Below, piece after piece: positions 5,681 through 10,328 of a DNA stretch of 10,328 bases. A program made the translations under genes and the position numbers. Origin of the DNA: an uncultured Oscillospiraceae bacterium (GTDB taxonomy: Bacteria > Bacillota > Clostridia > Oscillospirales > Oscillospiraceae); the NCBI GenBank assembly GCA_910577805.1, contig CAJTOE010000092.1, positions 1-10,328 on the forward strand, given 5' to 3'. The notes below the pieces were generated by a model. The model saw nothing but the letters and a program-made list of their open reading frames with translations. It made no database searches and had not been told where the DNA came from. Every line of letters starts with the position of its first letter. Within the stretch, counting starts at the first letter, position 1.

Positions 5681-7629
5681 TGCAGCTCGCACCTCAATTC
5701 CTTGTCATTTTCGGACACCACCAGGCGTATCACCTGAGTGTCGGCCTGGGCCAGCGGGGTCACGCTCTCGGCGTTGTCCACAAAAAGCGGCACCTGGGCG
5801 CCGTAGTGCCGGGAAAGCGTGTTGATGATGTCGATGCCGGCGTTGAACCTGGCTCCCGTGTTCAGGCCCTCGCCAAAGGGCACTCCGTCCACCGTCACAT
5901 CGCAGCAGTCCTCTAGGCCGCCGTTGATCTGCTCCCGGAAAAGCCGGAACCGCACCATGGAAAACCGGCGGTTGATGCTCTCCTCAATGAACTGCACCTT
6001 GTACCGTGTGAATTCCTCGCAGAGGTACAGCATTCCATCCAGCTTGTTCAGCTCATCGGAGGCCGCTGCGGCCTGCTCCCGCAGTTCCTCCATACGCTTG
6101 CTGGCGTACTCCAGCGCCGTTTTCTTGGAAAGCTCGCCGGACAGCCTGTCCAGTTCCCTGTCCGCATCGGCCAGCGCACTCCGGCAGGCCTGAACACGGG
6201 CCGCCGTTTCCATCGCCAGCCCATCCAGCTCCACATGGATCGCTGCGGCCTGGGCCTCCAGCTCCGCCTTCCGGACGGCGTAGTCCTCCATGTCCGTGAT
6301 CTCCGCTTTGGGTGCGCTCTCCAGCTGCTGGAGCCGGGCGGTCAGCTCCTTCGCCTGTTTCTGGCTCTCGGTGGACTCCCGCTCCAGCTTGGCAATGTCC
6401 TCACGGATGCCCTCCAGCGCCTTCTTGGCGCAATTGGCGGCGTCCACGGCTTCCCCCTTACGTCTTGCCTTGTCCTGCTCAAAGCCCGCCACAGCGGCCT
6501 CCAGCTTGTCTTTGGGAAGTGCCTGGCCGCAGGTAGGGCAGATGCCGCCCTTGAACTCCTCCCCGTTGATCTCGTTCCATCTGGTGCGGCAGGCGCTTAC
6601 CTCGCCCTCCAAGGAATTATGCCGCCCGCGCAGATACTTCAGGTCGCTCTGACGCCGGCTCTCCTGGGCGCGGATGGCGTTGATGCCCTGCCGGACCGCC
6701 GAAGCCTCGTCCGTGCCTTGGGTCTGCTGCTGGGCCAGCCGGTGGGCGGCGTTCTCGTTCTCCAGCCGCCCCAGCTCATTGCGGATGCTGGCGAGCTGGT
6801 TTTGCAGATCTGTCCGGCCGCCGTCGCGCTCCGCCTGATCCACCTCCCGCTGGGCCGCTGTCCGGCGCTCCTGGGCCTCTGCCCGCTGCCGTTCCAAGGC
6901 GTCGAAGTCGATTCCGGAGAGATCGCCGATGGTCTTCTTGCACTCGTCCAGCCGCGCCGGGGTGTATTCCCGCGTCTTGTTCAGCCCCTTGCGCTGGGCC
7001 GCCAGCTTTTTGCGGTAGTCGTCCAGGGTCAGCCCCCGCAGAGCGGAGGCCAGAGGAGCGAACCGGGCGTCGCTGGCAAGGATCTCCTCGTCCGTGGCCA
7101 CCGCCGCCACATCGAACAGCACCTCCCGTCGCTTTTGCCAGGGCAGTGCCTCCGGGAAAAAGAATAGATTAGTCAGCAGCTTGAACCGATCCTCATCGAT
7201 GATCTCCCCTACCCGGCGGGCGAATTCGTTCTTCTTGCAGGGCACGTCGTCCACAAAGTAGTCGCTGCTGTGGCCATCGCGGGTCTTTTCGGCACTGCCG
7301 CGTTTCGTGCTCCAGAGCTCATAGTAGGTGCGCTTGAGTTTCCGCTCCATGCCGTCCACAAGGAGCACCGCCTCCACCGAGGTGATCGCCCCGGAGTCCT
7401 TCACCTCACCCATGTGCTCGCCCTCTTGGACGATGGGCTTGAGCGCCTCGGACTTGGCGCTCCCCTTGCTGTCCTTGCCGAACAGGAGCCAGGTAAAGGC
7501 GTCGTAGACGCTGGACTTGCCGGTGCCGTTCGCACCGAAGATGCTGGCGTTCCTGCCATCAAAGCGGAACTCCATGTGCTCGTAACACTTGAAATTTTCA
7601 AGCGTCAGGGAAGTGAGCTGCATTTTCAT
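5677..7629 (-). CDS. Rad50/SbcC-like SMC-family ATPase with zinc hook
   Basis: A 650-aa ATPase. Residues 1-45 are the N-terminal head (LTLENFKCYEHMEF, then Walker A GANGTGKSS at 32-40). Long coiled coils cover about 200-350 and 375-535, and between them CPTCGQ (364-369) forms a Rad50 zinc hook. The C-terminal head has a weak ABC signature (GLNTGARFNAGID, 588-600) and a Walker-B-like LFVDNAE (615-621). Rad50-type proteins tether and reshape DNA ends, normally with an Mre11/SbcD nuclease. None is visible here; an NGO0469-like and an MBL-fold gene follow instead, each overlapping by 4 nt. The protein is much shorter than cellular SbcC (about 1000 aa), usual for phage versions. The start at ATG 7629 has an AAAGGAAA site and follows a 281-bp intergenic region. 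Confidence 0.92.
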   Translation of the reverse strand: MKMQLTSLTLENFKCYEHMEFRFDGRNASIFGANGTGKSSVYDAFTWLLFGKDSKGSAKSEALKPIVQEGEHMGEVKDSGAITSVEAVLLVDGMERKLKRTYYELWSTKRGSAEKTRDGHSSDYFVDDVPCKKNEFARRVGEIIDEDRFKLLTNLFFFPEALPWQKRREVLFDVAAVATDEEILASDARFAPLASALRGLTLDDYRKKLAAQRKGLNKTREYTPARLDECKKTIGDLSGIDFDALERQRAEAQERRTAAQREVDQAERDGGRTDLQNQLASIRNELGRLENENAAHRLAQQQTQGTDEASAVRQGINAIRAQESRRQSDLKYLRGRHNSLEGEVSACRTRWNEINGEEFKGGICPTCGQALPKDKLEAAVAGFEQDKARRKGEAVDAANCAKKALEGIREDIAKLERESTESQKQAKELTARLQQLESAPKAEITDMEDYAVRKAELEAQAAAIHVELDGLAMETAARVQACRSALADADRELDRLSGELSKKTALEYASKRMEELREQAAAASDELNKLDGMLYLCEEFTRYKVQFIEESINRRFSMVRFRLFREQINGGLEDCCDVTVDGVPFGEGLNTGARFNAGIDIINTLSRHYGAQVPLFVDNAESVTPLAQADTQVIRLVVSENDKELRCELQ

Positions 7630-7648
7630 GATTGCATTTTCCTTTCTG

Positions 7649-7666
7649 ACCTGCTATACTGCAGGT
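7649..7666. repeat. short dyad before Rad50-like gene
   Basis: Arms acctgc / gcaggt, 6 bp each, around tatact. It lies 20-37 nt upstream of the Rad50-like ATG, just before its ribosome binding site. It could form a small leader hairpin or a protein-binding dyad; no function can be assigned. Confidence 0.45.
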
Positions 7667-7690
7667 GTACTGAATTGTTTTTTGCCCCTT

Positions 7691-7722
7691 GGCCCGTCGG
7701 GTGTGTTACCGCCCGGCGGGCC
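7691..7722. repeat. 11-bp GC hairpin in intergenic region
   Basis: Arms ggcccgtcggg and cccggcgggcc pair at 10 of 11 positions around a 10-nt loop. The odd pair would be a G-U wobble in a plus-strand transcript and an A-C mismatch in a minus-strand transcript. Downstream of it on the plus strand comes only TTTGCGC, and on the minus strand an A-run, so it is not a standard terminator for either direction. It could be a REP-like dispersed hairpin. Confidence 0.65.
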
Positions 7723-7816
7723 TTTGCGCATCACATTAATCACTCTGTTTGAGGAGAATAGCAAGGAGCCTGTCCGAAAAATAAGAAAAAATGGTGTAGA
7801 AAATACCGCCAGAGAC

Positions 7817-7851
7817 TTGTCTATATGTGACAATTTGGTCAATTCAGACCA
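7817..7851. promoter_or_regulatory. two adjacent operator-like dyads
   Basis: The first dyad is TTGTC-N7-GACAA (7817-7833), and two bases later comes TGGTC-N6-GACCA (7836-7851). The half-sites are related (T[T/G]GTC and GAC[A/C]A), and the centres lie about 18-19 bp apart, close to two helical turns. This is the arrangement expected for a pair of repressor or activator sites. It falls in the only long gap, 190 bp upstream of the Rad50-like gene, just after the end of the 243-aa gene. The regulator is not in this window. Confidence 0.4.
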
Positions 7852-7910
7852 TAAACTACACAAACAATAGCGTCCAATGTTGGGCAGTATGGTCGCTGCC
7901 ACCGCCGTCT

Positions 7911-8642
7911 TTACAGGGCGATGTACACGACCTCAGAGGCCACCAGATCGGCCAGGTTCGCCTCCAGGAAAGCCTTGATGGTCTTCCGGGCGGTCAGCTT
8001 CCACATCCCGCCGTCGGCCTCGAACAGTCCGATGTTCCCGTCCTCGTCCAGCCGGAGAAGGAACTCGCTTTCCGGCTGCTCCACTTCCTGGAAGGTGCGG
8101 AAGGGACTCAGCGGCACACGCGGCTTTATGTGTTCCATGGTTTTGAGGGCTATGCCTTGGCGGGCCTCCACGGTCTGGGAAACCCCGTTGTCGTTGGTGG
8201 TCACGCCGTTCTCCTTGTTGATGCGGGAAATGAGGTCCAGCAGGTAGTCCACACCCTCGCCGGGGGCGAACCGGCTCCGCAGTTCGATGATGGCCTTCTC
8301 ATACTCCCGGAACCCGTCCTGGAAACCCGGCACATCGGTGGCCTTGGCCTCATAGTAGACCTGCCGGAAGTACCGGGCGTCGGGGTCCGGCTGACCGAAG
8401 CAGCGGACGGTCAGGTGGTTAGGGATGGTGATGTAGAGCGGCGCCGCCATGTTCGCCGCCTCGGTCTGCACCATCTTCACCAGGGCCTCCAGGCTGTGGA
8501 GCGGAAGGGTGTCCGGGTGGTAGATGTCGGGGTGGATCTCCTCCACACCGCCATTGCCGCTGATAACGAACGTGCTGCCATCGACTTGCTGCACGAACGG
8601 CTGCGTGGTTTTCTGAATGTGAGCGATGAATTCTTTCAGCAT
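7911..8642 (-). CDS. conserved phage protein of unknown function (243 aa)
   Basis: A 243-aa soluble protein starting MLKEFIAHIQKTTQPFVQQV. Its C-terminal half carries the most characteristic features: DNGVSQTVEARQGI (151-164), FRTFQEVEQPESEFLLRL (181-198) and GLFEADGGMWKLTARKTIKAFLE (about 204-226). I recognise this pattern from an uncharacterised family common in early regions of Firmicutes phages and related elements; it may be distantly related to DUF2303, but I cannot confirm that. No enzyme motif, membrane segment or zinc site is visible. AGGAGGT lies 9 nt before the ATG and overlaps the stop of the upstream gene, 14 nt away. It is the last gene before the 281-bp intergenic break. Confidence 0.8.
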   Translation of the reverse strand: MLKEFIAHIQKTTQPFVQQVDGSTFVISGNGGVEEIHPDIYHPDTLPLHSLEALVKMVQTEAANMAAPLYITIPNHLTVRCFGQPDPDARYFRQVYYEAKATDVPGFQDGFREYEKAIIELRSRFAPGEGVDYLLDLISRINKENGVTTNDNGVSQTVEARQGIALKTMEHIKPRVPLSPFRTFQEVEQPESEFLLRLDEDGNIGLFEADGGMWKLTARKTIKAFLEANLADLVASEVVYIAL

Positions 8643-8656
8643 GACTTATGTACCTC

Positions 8657-9043
8657 CTATGCGGTTCTGATGATTTTCAACTGGACGGGTCGTTCCTGTT
8701 CGGCCCCGTCAAATCCCATCTGTCCGGGAATCTGAGGGCTCGCCTCCACCATACACATCTCGCCGGTGTTCCTGTCCTCCATGGCGTGTAGGGTGGTGCC
8801 CAGGGGGAGCATTTTCCCGAAGCCCAGCTTGGGAGTACACTCGACCTTCACTTTCGTTCTTTGCTCGTTTGGGGTGAATCTCCAGGTCATGGTGAGTGTG
8901 CGCAGGGATGTTGCCTGGGTATTGGGGTTCATGATGTCATCTAAGATCTTTGCCATACTGTAATCTGCAATCTCCATGAAGGCACCTTGGTCCATTTCGA
9001 GGATTGATTTTACGTGCATTGAGCCGATGTTCAAGGTTTCCAT
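8657..9043 (-). CDS. phage 'replication terminator'-type small protein
   Basis: A 128-aa protein reading METLNIGSMHVKSILEMDQG, then AFMEIADYSMAKILDDIMNPNTQATSLRTLTMTWRFTPNEQRTKVKVECTP in overlapping pieces. The helix with D-x-x-NPNT followed by strands with 'R-x-[LV]-T-[ML]-x-[WL]-x-[FL]-x-P-x-[ED]-x-R' matches small phage proteins usually annotated as replication terminator protein. That name comes from databases; termination activity is not shown by anything here. GGAGGT 8-9 nt before ATG 9043 fixes the start; the in-frame GTG at 9052 lies inside the ribosome binding site. The C-terminus (QERPVQLKIIRTA) ends in a beta strand. It is followed after 14 nt by the 243-aa gene, its usual companion type. 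Confidence 0.68.
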   Translation of the reverse strand: METLNIGSMHVKSILEMDQGAFMEIADYSMAKILDDIMNPNTQATSLRTLTMTWRFTPNEQRTKVKVECTPKLGFGKMLPLGTTLHAMEDRNTGEMCMVEASPQIPGQMGFDGAEQERPVQLKIIRTA

Positions 9044-9071
9044 ACTTTTCACCTCCTTTCGTGGCCCGGCA

Positions 9072-10325
9072 TCAGGCCATCCGCTCCAGCGAATCCTCCA
9101 CGACCTTCCGTACCGCGCCCCGCAGCTTTTCAGCCTTGCTGCTGTCTGTGGCCTTGATTTGCTCCAGGGTATCCATCATCTTGTCGTAGGTATCCTGCCA
9201 GCTGTCGAACAGCACCTTAAAGGTAGCCGTATCGGGATCAGCCTGGGCCAACTGCTTTTCAAGGGCCTGCACCCGCTCCGCACCCTCGGCCTTAGCCTTG
9301 TTCACCGCATCGGCAGTCAGGGCGTCCTTTTCCTCCTGGGTGAGCTCCCGGACCTCTGGCCCCTTGGCCTTCAGATCAGCCAGTTCCTTTTGCGCAGCCT
9401 CAAGGGACTCCTCGGCGGCCTTGCGCTTTTCCTCGGCCTTCTTCTTGGCGTCCTTGGCCTTGTCCACCTTCTCCGTCATCTCGGCAATGGCGGCCTGTCG
9501 GGCGGCCTCCACCGCCGCCGTATCCGCCTCGGCGGGCCGGTTGCGGAGTTCCTCCAGTTCCCGAACCAGCCGGGCGTGTTCCTCCTCGGCGGCCTGGGCA
9601 GAGGTGTTGGCCTCACTCAAAGCGTCTTGGAGCCGGTTGGCCTTGTCCCTCTGCTTATCGAGGGCCTTCTGCGCCGCCTTTGCGGCGGCTCTGGCCTGGT
9701 CAGCCTCCACTCCGGCGCTGGTCAGCCTGGCCTCGTAGACCTGGGCCTGACCGGCGATTTCCTCCCGGAGCCGCTCGGTTTCCTGCCGGAGCCCGCGGGC
9801 CTCATCCTCAGCAGCGGCGGCCTTTTCCTCGGCCTCGTTCCTAGCCTTGAGGGCTTCGTTCAGCTCCCGGACACTCATGTGCTCCACATCGTTCTCAACG
9901 GCGAACCGCTCCCGCTCTTCCTCGTCTGGGATGGCCAGAAGGCTCAAAGCCTTGGAGTAGGTCAAATTCCCAAACGTCTGGGACTTTGCCTCACCGCCGA
10001 ACAAGCTCTGCTGGTCACTCCCGTACTCCCGAAATACCCGCATAAGGTTCTGCGCTTGGGAAGGGGAATAGTCGACTTCGGTCTTCAAATACTCCCCCCA
10101 GCTTCCATGGGGCAGTTTCGCTTTGGCCTCCGTCAATCGCCGACCGACCTCAATGGAGTTGTTGAGCAACATCCTACCGGTCTGATCCTTGATCGTGCGA
10201 ATTTCCGCCGCCAAAATCTCAGGTGACTTGCCGGAGTCCACAGTGGGAAGCGGCATCTCTACGGCAGCGGGCGGGCCTCCCACCCCAAAGTCCTGACTGA
10301 GGAGCTGGCCCTCAGTTACTTCCAT
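9072..10325 (-). CDS. DUF3102-domain protein with long coiled coil
   Basis: A 417-aa protein (from ATG 10325). Residues 33-170 are a DUF3102-type domain: EIRTIKDQTGRMLLNNSIEV, GRRLTEAKAKLPHGSWGEYL and SPSQAQNLMRVFREYG, with a helix-turn-helix-like core that suggests DNA binding. Residues about 160-345 form an Ala/Glu/Lys-rich coiled coil (EEKAAAAEDEARGLRQETER...KKKAEEKRKAAEESLEAAQKE), and the last 50 residues a short helical domain. DUF3102 proteins are frequent at the start of phage early operons, and a ParB-like or structural DNA-binding role has been considered. The start is three bases from the window edge, and the frame is open to the edge, so a longer N-terminus is possible. Confidence 0.85.
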   Translation of the reverse strand: MEVTEGQLLSQDFGVGGPPAAVEMPLPTVDSGKSPEILAAEIRTIKDQTGRMLLNNSIEVGRRLTEAKAKLPHGSWGEYLKTEVDYSPSQAQNLMRVFREYGSDQQSLFGGEAKSQTFGNLTYSKALSLLAIPDEEERERFAVENDVEHMSVRELNEALKARNEAEEKAAAAEDEARGLRQETERLREEIAGQAQVYEARLTSAGVEADQARAAAKAAQKALDKQRDKANRLQDALSEANTSAQAAEEEHARLVRELEELRNRPAEADTAAVEAARQAAIAEMTEKVDKAKDAKKKAEEKRKAAEESLEAAQKELADLKAKGPEVRELTQEEKDALTADAVNKAKAEGAERVQALEKQLAQADPDTATFKVLFDSWQDTYDKMMDTLEQIKATDSSKAEKLRGAVRKVVEDSLERMA

Positions 10326-10328
10326 TTC

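Larger units (their letters stand above)
7630..7910. other. 281-bp intergenic region, AT-richer than surroundings
   Basis: This is the only sizeable gene-free gap. The middle part (about 7735-7860) is visibly poorer in G and C than the genes on either side, with A/T runs (cgaaaaataagaaaaaatgg). It holds two operator-like dyads (7817-7851), an 11-bp GC hairpin (7691-7722) and a 6-bp dyad (7649-7666) before the Rad50-like gene. An 82-codon minus frame (7654-7902) crosses it but starts with GTG, lacks a ribosome binding site and has mixed composition, so I do not call it. No convincing -35/-10 pair was found. The layout suits a regulatory break between two early transcription units, or the scar of a small mobile repeat. 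Confidence 0.6.

Noticed and set aside
6235..7167. 310-codon plus-strand frame opposite the Rad50-like gene
   Set aside because: Leu/Gly/Arg-rich mirror of the coiled-coil coding strand with no motif and no ribosome binding site.
7691..7722. Intrinsic terminator
   Set aside because: The stem is strong but no U-tract follows on either strand: the plus strand has only TTT then GCGC, and the minus strand runs into A residues.
7740..7900. Sigma70-type promoter for the Rad50-like operon
   Set aside because: TTGACC and TATAGA are present on the minus strand but only 11 bp apart, and other pairs match three or four positions at best; no pair is good enough to annotate.
7654..7902. 82-codon minus-strand frame across the intergenic gap
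   Set aside because: GTG start without a ribosome binding site, mixed composition, crosses an AT-rich stretch and a hairpin; no resemblance to a known protein.
7827..8735. 302-codon plus-strand frame
   Set aside because: Antisense to the conserved 243-aa gene, which has an AGGAGGT site and family motifs; the plus frame has none.
8976..10226. 416-codon plus-strand frame opposite the DUF3102 gene
   Set aside because: Leu/Gly-rich translation typical of the antisense of an Ala/Glu/Lys coiled coil; no ribosome binding site, and the minus-strand gene has recognisable domains.
1..10328. tRNA genes, CRISPR arrays, transposase genes
   Set aside because: No cloverleaf with a GTTCGA-type arm, no regularly spaced repeats other than the 21-bp intragenic tandem, and no transposase or integrase motifs seen in the translated frames.

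Overview
The window looks like the early (replication and recombination) region of a prophage or temperate phage of a GC-rich Clostridia host, probably Oscillospiraceae (Flavonifractor-like). This rests on the GC-rich third codon positions, strong AGGAGG ribosome binding sites, dense ATGA/TAATG gene overlaps, and typical Firmicutes phage families: DUF3102, DUF4373, a DnaC-type loader, an NGO0469-type protein and a phage-type Rad50-like ATPase. Host assignment is inference. No capsid, tail, integrase, lysis or conjugation genes are visible. All supported genes lie on the minus strand, so transcription runs from high to low coordinates. The long plus-strand reading frames are shadows of GC-rich minus-strand genes.

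In order of transcription: 10325-7911 holds a DUF3102/coiled-coil protein, a small protein resembling the family annotated as phage 'replication terminator protein', and a 243-aa conserved phage protein. A 281-bp gene-free, visibly AT-richer interval (7630-7910) follows. It carries two adjacent operator-like dyads and a strong GC hairpin, and is the best candidate for a regulatory break. From 7629 to 4356 lies a tightly coupled trio (each junction is ATGA): a Rad50/SbcC-like ATPase with a zinc hook, an NGO0469-like (possibly ssDNA-binding) protein and a metallo-beta-lactamase-fold hydrolase. No Mre11/SbcD-type nuclease is present, so the MBL protein may be the nuclease of this set (inference). 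Next come a small helical protein, a leader with several hairpins, a DUF4373 replication-initiation-type protein with a 21-bp tandem repeat in its linker, and a DnaC-type helicase loader whose start lies 77 nt inside the DUF4373 gene.

From 2180 to 1 lies a chain of very small, mostly overlapping genes: an orphan 46-aa protein, two overlapping small ORFs that may be one broken gene, a zinc-ribbon protein, a probable membrane microprotein with no ordinary start codon, a small beta-barrel-type protein, a 35-aa membrane protein, an ASCH-domain protein and the start of a gene that leaves the window.

The likely joint role is takeover and support of phage DNA replication: origin recognition and helicase loading (DUF4373 plus DnaC), recombination or end processing (Rad50-like, NGO0469-like, MBL), and a set of small accessory proteins of unknown function.
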